Positions 1 to 7,146 of a stretch of 9,976 nt of DNA are shown piece by piece (position 1 is the stretch's first letter; every line of letters begins with the position of its first letter). The notes beneath the pieces were generated by a model, which was not told where the DNA came from, made no database searches, and saw only the letters and a program-made list of their open reading frames with translations. Origin of the DNA: Candidatus Igneacidithiobacillus taiwanensis (GTDB taxonomy: Bacteria > Pseudomonadota > Gammaproteobacteria > Acidithiobacillales > Acidithiobacillaceae); the NCBI GenBank assembly GCA_002341825.1, contig DDOU01000038.1, positions 1 to 9,976 on the forward strand, given 5' to 3'. Position numbers and translations under genes: made by a program.

Positions 1-411
1 AGCCTCGACCGCCTCTATCTCACCCGCGGCAAGGGCAAGAATGGGGTAGAGGTATCCAATCATACGCGTTGGATTGCGCCGTTGGGCGGCATGATGCAGC
101 GCGTTTTGGCCGAGGATTTGCGGCGACAAGCCGGCAAGTACACGGTGCTGCTTGCCGGATCGCCAGTGCCAAGCGGATCGCGGCCTCTACAGCTACGGGT
201 GCAGGTGCAGGAATTTCTGCCCGAGGAAAACGGCATCGTCGTGCTCGATGCCGACTACTTTTTACTGAATGGTGAGGGAACACTCCAATATGCGGGGCAT
301 TTTCGTTATCAGAGCACGGTCCAAACTGCCGCTGCGGCCGAAGCGCAAGCCATGAGTGCGGCGGTGGCAGCACTGGCGCGAGATGTTGGCCGACACATTC
401 CAGAAACGTGA
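1..411 (+). CDS. PqiC-like ABC-transport auxiliary lipoprotein (3' part)
   Basis: The reading frame is open from base 1 to a TGA at 409-411, giving the last 136 residues of a protein whose start lies outside the window. It resembles the PqiC/YmbA family (DUF330, ABC-type transport auxiliary lipoprotein). Family-like features are the opening beta segment SLDRLYLTRG, the stretch TRWIAPLGGMMQRVLAEDL typical of the conserved core, and the later strands LQLRVQVQEF and GIVVLDADYF. Known members are outer-membrane lipoproteins that work with MCE-domain proteins and an ABC permease/ATPase in lipid transport between the membranes (Pqi, Mla-like systems). The lipobox and signal peptide would be upstream of the window. 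The partner MCE genes would be expected just before base 1. The next gene is 72 bases downstream on the same strand but is not an obvious functional partner. Family call is by motif memory. Confidence 0.75.
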   Translation, partial: SLDRLYLTRGKGKNGVEVSNHTRWIAPLGGMMQRVLAEDLRRQAGKYTVLLAGSPVPSGSRPLQLRVQVQEFLPEENGIVVLDADYFLLNGEGTLQYAGHFRYQSTVQTAAAAEAQAMSAAVAALARDVGRHIPET

Positions 412-483
412 TACCAAATTTCTGTAGGAAGAGGGTTCCGCGCCGAGGACTCGTGATTATTAGCCCGGAGGTTATGCGCCGTC

Positions 484-1935
484 ATGCGTATCCCATCATC
501 AGTCATTAGCCTCGAGCGCTGGATTTGCGCGGGATATGAACATTTCGAATACCAGCTTTTACAACGCGTTTCCAATCGCGCAAAGGTGATTGTGATTTTG
601 GCAGCGGTGCTTGGTATTGCCTCTGCCAACCTCGCCGCCCTCGGGGCCTTGGCGCATGCCCTCGAGAGTACTTTACATATCGATGATGCGCGCTTTGGTG
701 CGATCGGTACGGTTGCCTCTCTAGCCGGTGCGGGACTCACCTTGGTCGCTGGCGTATGGGTGGATCGTCGTAATCGTGTGCGGCTTCTGGCGATTTTTGC
801 GGGCGTATGGGCACTAGGGATGGCAGCGAGCAGCTTGGCGGCAGGCTATACCGAACTGCTCCTTGCGCAAGTGGTGGTGGGGGCGAGTGGCGTCTCTGTA
901 GGCGCAGTAGTCGCTTCGCTTACGGGCGATTACTTTCCACCCGCGCAGCGGGGCAGAATCTTTGGGCTTATCGTCGGCGGGGAGCTGGTGGGTGCAGGGG
1001 TAGGAATGATGCTTGCCAGCACCATCGGCAGCCTCTTTAATTGGCGTATTGCCTTCGCTGCTCTTGCCGCCCTGGGCGCTCTCGGTGTCATAGTCGTCCG
1101 CAGGTATCTGCGTGAGCCTAAGCGCACCGCGATGGGCAAGCTCGCAAGTCAATCTCCCCAACATCAGCCCTCGAGTACGGCTACCTATCGTAAGGTTGCC
1201 CTCCTGATTCGGGACTTGCACATCGAACCTTTCCCGGAACGGGTGTTACGAGAGGATCCGACGTGCTGGCCCTGGTGGCGAGCAGCGCGCTACATCGTGA
1301 CCATTCGTACCAATATCATTCTTGTTCTGGGCTCTTCCGCCAGTTATTTCTACTTTACCGGCATTCTGGTATTCGCTGACCTCTATCTCATGCTGCGTTT
1401 TCAACTATCGGCAGATACTGCCAGCATGCTATTCATGCTGCTCAGCAGCGGCGGAATTCTCGGCGTGCTCTTCAGCGGTTGGCTCGCTGATCGCCTCTTG
1501 CATCGGCGCATCGTCGCCGCACGGGTTTGGGTTGCGGCTGGCGCCTTTTTTCTCACTGTGCTGAGTTTTCTTCCTGCGTTTCTAGTCGCCAATATCTGGG
1601 TTTCGACTCCGGCCTTTTTTCTCGCCGCAGCCGCCTTGGGGGCAACCAACCCTACTTTAGATGCTGCACGATTGGATATCATGCACTCCCGCCTCTGGGG
1701 AAGGGCAGAAAGCGTTCGCAATACAGTGCGCTACACGCTAGTCGGTTTGGCGCCGCTGATGATTGGGTTGCTCGTCGATAAGCTGCAGACCGTCGTCCCT
1801 AACGGCGCTCAGGCCTTGGGAGATGCCTTTTTGATTCTACTGGTCCTCCTACTTTTAGCCGGGATATCCATGGTCTTTGCTGCCTTTACTTATCCGCGCG
1901 ATGTCGCGACCGTTCTACTATCGCAAAAATACTGA
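484..1935 (+). CDS. MFS permease, Spinster-like
   Basis: This 483-residue protein is a major facilitator superfamily carrier of the inner membrane. About twelve hydrophobic segments are visible, six before and six after a long polar loop (about residues 207-275). The MFS signature between helices 2 and 3 is present as GVWVDRRNRVRLL (about 90-102). GDYFPPAQRGRIFGL (148-162) is the loop after helix 4 that is typical of Spinster-like and related carriers. A second copy of the loop-2/3 type motif, SGWLADRLLHRR, lies at 331-342 in the second half. The substrate cannot be deduced. The start ATG is the first in frame after a TGA at 454; a GGAGG at 467-471 lies about 12 bases upstream, a longer spacing than usual. 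An ATG at 474 is better placed but opens another frame that stops after 11 codons. The 65-base gap to the converging DUF389 gene shows no clear hairpin terminator. Confidence 0.85.
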   Translation: MRIPSSVISLERWICAGYEHFEYQLLQRVSNRAKVIVILAAVLGIASANLAALGALAHALESTLHIDDARFGAIGTVASLAGAGLTLVAGVWVDRRNRVRLLAIFAGVWALGMAASSLAAGYTELLLAQVVVGASGVSVGAVVASLTGDYFPPAQRGRIFGLIVGGELVGAGVGMMLASTIGSLFNWRIAFAALAALGALGVIVVRRYLREPKRTAMGKLASQSPQHQPSSTATYRKVALLIRDLHIEPFPERVLREDPTCWPWWRAARYIVTIRTNIILVLGSSASYFYFTGILVFADLYLMLRFQLSADTASMLFMLLSSGGILGVLFSGWLADRLLHRRIVAARVWVAAGAFFLTVLSFLPAFLVANIWVSTPAFFLAAAALGATNPTLDAARLDIMHSRLWGRAESVRNTVRYTLVGLAPLMIGLLVDKLQTVVPNGAQALGDAFLILLVLLLLAGISMVFAAFTYPRDVATVLLSQKY

Positions 1936-2000
1936 ACTCGCCCAAAACTCGCCAATCGGAAACAGGCGACCTCGATTGCAGCGATTGCTTGCGTAGATAC

Positions 2001-3623
2001 TTATCCTGCCGATGATTTCGGCAGTCGAATATCGACGCTTTGGTAGTAGGCAAAACCTCGTTGCGGCTCCTCCTGCAGCTGACCTGGGGCCACGAATTCG
2101 GCTTCCGTATGTGCCTGGATACCACCTTCTCGCAGTAGTTCCGCAATCGCTCTGGCACGAGCCTCCGCAAGCTTTGCATTGAAACTCTGATTACCAACCG
2201 TACTCGCTCGACCGATGACTGCTACCCGCGCAACTTGCCAGCGCTGCAGCGCCCACACAATGGCTGCGACCTGTTCTGCTTGTTGGTCGCCGATGTGGCT
2301 CGAACCGATGGCAAAGTCGACATTCGGTAGCGCCTGGGCAGGAGGAATCAGTGTCAATTGCCAGTGACGATAGCGATCTTGTAGTTGCGTCTCCATGTTT
2401 CGCCATGCCGCTAAGCTGACGCCACTCTCCGCAGTAGGTAGCAAGGTAATTTCCTTCTTAGCCACATCAACATCGAGAATGCGAAGCGGAAAGGGAAAGG
2501 CCTTCCGAATCGCCTCGGCAATTTTGTCCGACTCTGGCATAGGTAGTGATGGCGCCCCTGGTACACTCGCCACCGATGGCGCCAGGGCAGTAGAGGGGGC
2601 AACCTGCCAAGTCTGCACTTGGCTCAAATGCAAAGCCACTGGTCGACCGAGATGCTTTGCCAGGGCTTGCTGCGCGAGTCGTGCAAGCTCTGGGTCGGGA
2701 TGGCGACTGACGATGATCGCGTGTACCTCCAATGGTTTCGAATGGGGAAAACTCATATTGAACTGCACCAGTCTGCCATTTCCAAACTTACTGACTTCTG
2801 TAGCAAGAACAGAGCGAGCCGTTTCCGTGTAACTGGTCTCGGAGGCCACGGTGAGCAGCGTCTTCAGAAGCGGAATTGCCAACAACGCGAGTATCGTCGC
2901 AGCAAGAAGCGATTGCCACAGAACATGACGCCGTTGCCATTCTCGCGGCAGAAATCCATACCAGAGCATGACGATCGCAACAGCAAACGCAATAGCGACC
3001 AGGTTGGTCAAAAAGAGCAAGCCAGCGCCTTCGGCAATTGCCCCGCTCAGGGTAGCGATGCCATAGCCTACCACGGCCAGGGGCGGCATCAGTGCCGTCG
3101 CAATCGCAACACCAACAATAGCGCTGCCACGCCCGCGCACCACCGCGTAGCCACCAGCAAACCCCGACAGAAAAGCCACCAGAAGATCGAAGAGGTTGGG
3201 TCGTGTGCGGGAGAGGATCTCCGCAGTAACGTAGTGCAGTGGCGAGAAGTGGACGATGGTGACCGAGATCGCCAACGCGAGAACGATACCCACAAGCAGT
3301 CCCAGGGCACTACGCGCTAAAAGCTTAGGCGCAGCGAGTGCAATGGACAAACCGGCAAGCACGATAGGACCCATCAAAGGAGAGATGAGCATGGCACCAA
3401 TGATGACTGCTGCGGAGTTCATCAATAGCCCGATAGTAGCGATTCCGGCCGAAATCAGCACCATGAAAGCGTAACTATTACTCAGACGCCCGTCGGCAAT
3501 AACCTGTTTGATGATGGCGCCATGATCTGTTTCAGCGACCATTTTTCGCCACCAAGAGCGCCAGCGCTGTGGGGACAATATTGCGTGAGACATCATACTC
3601 GGGGTTGCACGCTGCGGTTCCAT
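2001..3623 (-). CDS. DUF389 membrane protein with OmpA-like C-terminal domain
   Basis: The N-terminal half matches DUF389 (TIGR00341-type) integral membrane proteins of unknown function: a polar lead, then about seven hydrophobic segments between residues 52 and 258, including the family-like stretches NSAAVIIGAMLISPLMGPI (69-87) and VGVAIATALMPPLAVVGYG (170-188). After the membrane part come a soluble segment (264-340), a Pro/Ala/Ser linker (341-363), a second small alpha/beta segment (364-428) and an OmpA-like domain (about 434-534). The last is marked by VDFAIGSSHI and GRASTVGNQSFNAKLAEARARA. In OmpA numbering the Asp of the peptidoglycan-binding Asp/Arg pair is Ser here, while the Arg is kept. 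The chosen start is ATG at 3623 because GAGG lies 5 bases upstream; an ATG at 3698 would add 25 residues of AT-rich, unlike sequence with no ribosome site. Function is unknown; a cell-envelope role is inferred. Confidence 0.8.
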   Translation of the reverse strand: MEPQRATPSMMSHAILSPQRWRSWWRKMVAETDHGAIIKQVIADGRLSNSYAFMVLISAGIATIGLLMNSAAVIIGAMLISPLMGPIVLAGLSIALAAPKLLARSALGLLVGIVLALAISVTIVHFSPLHYVTAEILSRTRPNLFDLLVAFLSGFAGGYAVVRGRGSAIVGVAIATALMPPLAVVGYGIATLSGAIAEGAGLLFLTNLVAIAFAVAIVMLWYGFLPREWQRRHVLWQSLLAATILALLAIPLLKTLLTVASETSYTETARSVLATEVSKFGNGRLVQFNMSFPHSKPLEVHAIIVSRHPDPELARLAQQALAKHLGRPVALHLSQVQTWQVAPSTALAPSVASVPGAPSLPMPESDKIAEAIRKAFPFPLRILDVDVAKKEITLLPTAESGVSLAAWRNMETQLQDRYRHWQLTLIPPAQALPNVDFAIGSSHIGDQQAEQVAAIVWALQRWQVARVAVIGRASTVGNQSFNAKLAEARARAIAELLREGGIQAHTEAEFVAPGQLQEEPQRGFAYYQSVDIRLPKSSAG

Positions 3624-3735
3624 ACACGCCTCAGGGTCTTCTCTAGCGATCATTATCGAGCAATTTTTCTTATTATGGAAGACAATCCGATAGTTCATAT
3701 CTCAATAACATGCCACCCTAGCAACCCTGTTGGCA

Positions 3736-3828
3736 TTACTCATACGTACTGCGCATGGGATCTTCCCCTACCGCAACCTCTGTTGCGATGTCCATCAACT
3801 CCTTGGCGATAACATCACCAAGAATCAC
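3736..3828 (-). other. Short open stretch, possible gene remnant or micro-ORF
   Basis: On the minus strand a frame beginning GTG at 3828 runs 30 codons to TAA at 3736-3738 and overlaps the last bases of the sulfotransferase pseudogene. The predicted peptide (ending ELMDIATEVAVGEDPMRSTYE, minus the first residue shown) looks protein-like, with an amphipathic helix character, and an internal ATG at 3795 has AAGGAG three bases upstream. A 6-bp stem with a CTCT loop (3772-3787) lies inside it. It is too short to identify and may be chance. It could be the tail of a lost gene or a real small gene. Confidence 0.15.
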
Positions 3829-4705
3829 GCAGAGAAGGAATCTTTTTTCCTAATAGATGTTCTAGTTTAGTGATATCAGGATCAAAAATTTCCTTTAAAT
3901 AGTGTTGAACTTCGGGATCTATTTTTGGCTTGTCTGCCGCCTTGAGAATGAGATGTTGATACAGCCACCACTGCCGCTTTCTCGGCAATAGATGATAGCC
4001 AATCCATCGTGCCCAGGGATGCCCAGCAACCCTTCTCGACCATGCGCCACGCGACGCCTTGAGCCTATTGTGTGCCGTTTGAAAAATTTCCGGATTAAAT
4101 GCAGCAGCGTCAATTTTTAGAAAGCTAGCCACCCGTTTCGCGATGGCCTGCGGATCCTCAAACAATTCTCGAGACGGCAACACCAGTACGTTATCTTTAC
4201 CAAAAGTCTCTATATATCTTTTCACCTGCTCATAGTATAAACCCAAATCAACATAAAGATAGGAGATCCCAAAACCTTTTCGGGCACAACAAAAATCTTC
4301 TTCTAACATTTTGATGGTAAAGTCTTTATTATTTACTCCCTCTCGATAATCCATCAGATAATGAGAATGAGCACGTACAATTGGGTCTCTGGGGAGAACG
4401 ATTATCTTGGCATCGGGAGCCTTTTGATAGATTCTCTGCGCAGCTTCAGAGCACCAGAGATTTTAAGTTCTTGCACCCCCATTGCTTGGCAATCTTTTGC
4501 GGTTTGATATGACTGTAAATACTCTTTCTCGTTATCAACAAACTCGACGAGGTGTAAGCGCTCTTTTACCGGTGCCATTCTTGAGAAAAAATGCGGCTCT
4601 TTAAAATCGGGAAGGAAGACCTGCGGATGACCTTGCAGATATCGATATAGAGAAGTAGCTCCACCCTTTACGGTTCCCACAATAAAAAATTTGACCAGAT
4701 ATCAT
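3815..4705 (-). pseudogene. Decayed sulfotransferase (PAPS-dependent family)
   Basis: Two frames together encode an almost complete sulfotransferase of the heparan-sulfate-type (Sulfotransfer) family. The 5'-phosphosulfate loop is seen as GTVKGGATSLYRYL near 4640-4680, followed by KEPHFFS. The 3'-phosphate region VLPRDPIVRAHSHYL lies around 4350-4405, and the C-terminal part runs to TGA at 3815. The gene is broken. First, the frame before and after a run of five G on the coding strand (4476-4480) differs by one base; six G would join them. Second, the restored frame then meets TAA at 4463-4465, where family members usually have an aromatic residue before LW. Third, the N-terminal frame can be joined to a start only by altering a run of six T (4684-4689): five T connects it to ATG 4705, which has AGGA six bases upstream, and seven T connects it to an ATG at 4736. 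Composition is more AT-rich than in neighbouring genes, which suggests transfer. Confidence 0.8.
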
Positions 4706-4824
4706 GCGCGGTCCTTACTTCCAATTTTGCTGACATATTTTGCCCTGATAGCAATAATCTTGTGAGAACTTTTATTCGCTCTCCGCATAGCATAATTATT
4801 TAGGCTTGCCAATTCATCACCAAC

Positions 4825-4853
4825 AGAAAAAGCTCGCGCCAGTGCGCGAGCTC
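4825..4853 (-). terminator. Rho-independent terminator of sor
   Basis: A perfect 9-bp stem (4831-4839 pairing with 4844-4852, AGCTCGCGC/GCGCGAGCT) closes a CAGT tetraloop. Read on the minus strand it is followed at once by a run of T (4831-4827). It lies 31 bases beyond the SOR stop codon, so it should end the SOR transcript before the sulfotransferase pseudogene. Confidence 0.9.
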
Positions 4854-4883
4854 AAAACAACATCGACTACTATCTCCTGTTGG

Positions 4884-5819
4884 TCACTTCACCAACTTCT
4901 TACGCCACTGCCCCTGCTCCATCATCGGCGCAAAGAGTTGGTAGTATGGGCCCTTGTCGAGATGAGCAAGAACTCCCTCATTATGGATCTGGCGACATTC
5001 GTAGTCGAGCATGGCGTGGGCGATTCCCATGTGTGCCGCTTCGGGCGATTCCCACTCCATGTGAACCAAATACTGTACGGGTGTTTGCCCTGGAATCGGC
5101 GGTGTTGTGGGGATTGCACTGCCGCGGTTGGTGTTGTACTCCGGCGGATTAGCACCAAGAGTGGCCTTGAGCATGCCCTTGGGATCGAGCTGGAATGAGC
5201 CGATGGCAGACACGCCAAATTGCTTCAATATCATCCAGCCAATCATTCCGGGCACATTTTCTTTGAACCAAGTCAAGGTCTTTTCAGCCCCTTCCTCAAA
5301 TTGCTGCTCGTGCCCGTCCATGACCCAATGATCGCCAATAGCAATGGATCTCTTGGCCGCCAGTGCAACCTTGGGAACAGCTTCCTGCTTGGCGAAGGCA
5401 CCACCCAAGGCCGCAGGAATATCTGTCATAGCAATGATTGGCGGTAAATCCGATCGGACAATTTCATAGTACGGCTCCCATGGCCCTTCGATAACCATAC
5501 CCAGGCAGTCCCCACAGAGCTCATAAATTTCCTTAAAATTATCGTGGTGCATCTCCTCGTGCGATTGCACATCTTTCCATACGGTGTATTGAAACATGGC
5601 AATCGGATTCAGCGTCTCGTGCATATCGATAGCGCCGCCGCCATAGCGGCCGGCCATGGGATGAATACCGGTCTGCAACAATTGCTCAAAACCCAAAAAT
5701 CCAGGGTGTGAGGCGGTAGTGATACAGACCTTTGGCCCCACTCGCATCATGGTCTGGTAACTTTCTGGACGATTGGCAACTTTTGACTGATTAATGGCAA
5801 TGATTGGATTTTTGGTCAT
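4884..5819 (-). CDS. sor: Sulfur oxygenase reductase (SOR)
   Basis: SOR is a cytoplasmic, self-compartmentalising non-haem iron enzyme that converts elemental sulfur and oxygen into sulfite, thiosulfate and sulfide without external cofactors. This protein has 311 residues, the usual length. All key residues known from the archaeal Acidianus enzyme are in place with an offset of one: the persulfide cysteine in GPKVCITTASHPGF (Cys32), the CxxC pair in LCGDC (Cys102, Cys105), and the iron ligands His87 and His91 in HEEMHH and Glu115 in EGPWEPYYE. The chosen start is ATG 5819 because AAGGAG lies at 5825-5830, five bases upstream; an in-frame TTG at 5837 would overlap that site. The gene stands alone, with 226 bases of leader upstream and a strong terminator downstream. 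It appears intact and is probably close to Acidithiobacillus caldus SOR; that closeness is from memory, not a search. Confidence 0.96.
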   Translation of the reverse strand: MTKNPIIAINQSKVANRPESYQTMMRVGPKVCITTASHPGFLGFEQLLQTGIHPMAGRYGGGAIDMHETLNPIAMFQYTVWKDVQSHEEMHHDNFKEIYELCGDCLGMVIEGPWEPYYEIVRSDLPPIIAMTDIPAALGGAFAKQEAVPKVALAAKRSIAIGDHWVMDGHEQQFEEGAEKTLTWFKENVPGMIGWMILKQFGVSAIGSFQLDPKGMLKATLGANPPEYNTNRGSAIPTTPPIPGQTPVQYLVHMEWESPEAAHMGIAHAMLDYECRQIHNEGVLAHLDKGPYYQLFAPMMEQGQWRKKLVK

Positions 5820-5824
5820 CACAT

Positions 5825-5830
5825 CTCCTT
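5825..5830 (-). promoter_or_regulatory. Ribosome binding site of sor
   Basis: AAGGAG on the minus strand lies five bases before the ATG at 5819. It is a near-ideal Shine-Dalgarno sequence and decides the start in favour of this ATG over the in-frame TTG at 5837, which lies on its upstream side. Confidence 0.85.
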
Positions 5831-5872
5831 TTTGCAAGCATGAGCACTAAATACAACTTCACCATGTTAAGT

Positions 5873-5909
5873 ATAGTCCATGATTCTCGGATTTGCTCAG
5901 ATGGACTAT
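5873..5909 (-). promoter_or_regulatory. 9-bp inverted repeat in the sor leader (candidate operator)
   Basis: ATAGTCCAT at 5873-5881 is exactly repeated in inverse at 5901-5909 (ATGGACTAT), with 19 bases between. It lies about 54 to 90 bases before the SOR start. On the coding strand the arm nearest the gene runs into TATACT (5870-5875), a possible -10 box, although no good -35 box stands at the right distance. The repeat could be a regulator binding site with arms about 2.7 helical turns apart (28 bases between equivalent points) or a stem in the leader RNA. No strong sigma-70 promoter was found in the 226-base gap, so the exact promoter is not assigned. Confidence 0.4.
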
Positions 5910-6045
5910 TACAGGTAGAGATATGAAGACAATATTATCCGCTAGACTCTGCAAAACTCCTTTGCCATAGAGCGGGAAAAACAATGACTCGACACATAAT
6001 ACGCGATCTACAGAATCACGCCGCTAGTTACAGATAGATTTACGA

Positions 6046-7146
6046 TTAGAAGCGCCAACGCAGGCGTAGAAGAGCAACCAGAGCCGATGCATAGCGTCCC
6101 GAGGGCCTGGGAGAATACTGCAGGTCTGGACGCAGGTATAGATTGTTGGCGATATGCATGCGGTACGATAATTCCCAGACGGTTTCCGTGCCACCGCCCC
6201 GTAGCCAAACATTGGCAACCCCAATTGCCGTGACGTCCTCTCCGCTATGCGGCAGCAAGCCGAAGAAATACGCACCAGCACCCATGAAGGTGGTAACCGG
6301 ATCGCCACCGCGGAGGTTCCTTGCCGCCATGAAAAAAGCTCCTCGCGTATCGTCAGCCGCAGCACCAGCAAAATAGAGACCATTGCCTGCCGGTCCGGTA
6401 CTGTCTGCGAGACTCCTGCGCTGGGTATATTGCCAAGCACCAGCTTGCCACTGCAGCGTATAGCGACCAATCTGCGCTTCGCGGTCCCATTCAAGGATGG
6501 CAAAGCTGCCACGACTAAAAACCCCGCTAAACGGATGAATGGGGTCTCCCTGAAATACTGCTCCCTTTATTTCTTGATCGTACCATCTGTGCGAGCCCAT
6601 AACGCCAAGACCAGAATAGGGAATGGTTGGCGTCGCTGAAATATTGGCGCCGATATTGGGCACAGGACAAAAGGAACTATTCAACAGGTATTGCGCACCA
6701 TCAACCACATTGAAATAATCCGAGATATTAAGCATTCCTACTCGATAAATGGTAGAACCACGATACGCCGTATAATAAAATTTGGTTAGACGCAGCTGTT
6801 GCCCAGCGTAGAGATTGCTGGCGGCTTGGGTTAGTCCGGCACCGCCGTCGGGCCGGCGACCATGGGCATTCAGCGCCGCGAGCACCTGCATATAGAAATG
6901 GCCCTGGCCTAAACCAAAAGGCTTGGAGTCCACACGCAGGTGCGCATAGGCAAATAGGTCGGCACTGGTGCTGCGTTCACGCCCGCCCATAAGGTTGCCC
7001 ACATATTCGCTATCTATGCGCCCGCCCCAATGTGTAGCTTCGGGCCAAGGTGGCGGCAAGAGATTTCCAAACAGCATAGGATTATCGAAGTACCCAGAGA
7101 TCTGATTATGCGCAAATAGCCTAGCGTACCTTTTTGTTGCAAGCAT
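6046..7146 (-). CDS. OprB-like carbohydrate porin, no visible signal peptide
   Basis: The 366-residue protein resembles OprB-type carbohydrate-selective porins of the outer membrane. Evidence is the early HWGGRIDSEYVGNLMGG (about 39-55), alternating beta-strand pattern, the family-like end ETVWELSYRMHIANNLYLRP followed by DLQYSPRPSG, and a C-terminal Phe, the usual signal for barrel assembly. The start is ATG 7146, inside the 3' end of ndh (26-base overlap), with a GAGG only three bases away. A TAG stands four codons upstream in frame, so the frame cannot be extended. The first residues (MLATKRYARLFAHNQ) are not a signal peptide, which a porin needs for export. The mature part seems nearly whole, so only the leader is missing. 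Either the gene is damaged, the product is not exported, or the ndh end and the porin body were joined by a deletion. Substrate is not determined. Confidence 0.75.
   Translation of the reverse strand: MLATKRYARLFAHNQISGYFDNPMLFGNLLPPPWPEATHWGGRIDSEYVGNLMGGRERSTSADLFAYAHLRVDSKPFGLGQGHFYMQVLAALNAHGRRPDGGAGLTQAASNLYAGQQLRLTKFYYTAYRGSTIYRVGMLNISDYFNVVDGAQYLLNSSFCPVPNIGANISATPTIPYSGLGVMGSHRWYDQEIKGAVFQGDPIHPFSGVFSRGSFAILEWDREAQIGRYTLQWQAGAWQYTQRRSLADSTGPAGNGLYFAGAAADDTRGAFFMAARNLRGGDPVTTFMGAGAYFFGLLPHSGEDVTAIGVANVWLRGGGTETVWELSYRMHIANNLYLRPDLQYSPRPSGRYASALVALLRLRWRF

Noticed and set aside
1949..1969. Hairpin TCGCC/GGCGA between the converging MFS and DUF389 genes as a shared terminator.
   Set aside because: Only a 5-bp stem with an 11-base loop and no T run on either strand.
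2395..3474. Long plus-strand open frames opposite the DUF389 gene.
   Set aside because: They are shadows of the real minus-strand gene: low-complexity composition and no recognisable domains.
3624..3698. Upstream ATG 3698 as the start of the DUF389 gene.
   Set aside because: No ribosome site, AT-rich and unlike coding sequence of the gene; ATG 3623 has GAGG at good spacing.
3710..3736. ATGCCA/TGGCAT inverted repeat upstream of the DUF389 gene as an operator.
   Set aside because: Only 6 bp with a 15-base spacer, expected by chance in a window of this size.
3772..3787. Perfect 6-bp stem with CTCT loop as a terminator after the sulfotransferase pseudogene.
   Set aside because: No T run follows on the minus strand; it is short enough to be chance.
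5950..5970. Sigma-54-like promoter on the minus strand in the sor leader (TGGCAAAGGAGTTTTGCA).
   Set aside because: The GG and GC elements are 14 bases apart instead of the required 12, and the -24 part lacks the usual C after TGGCA.
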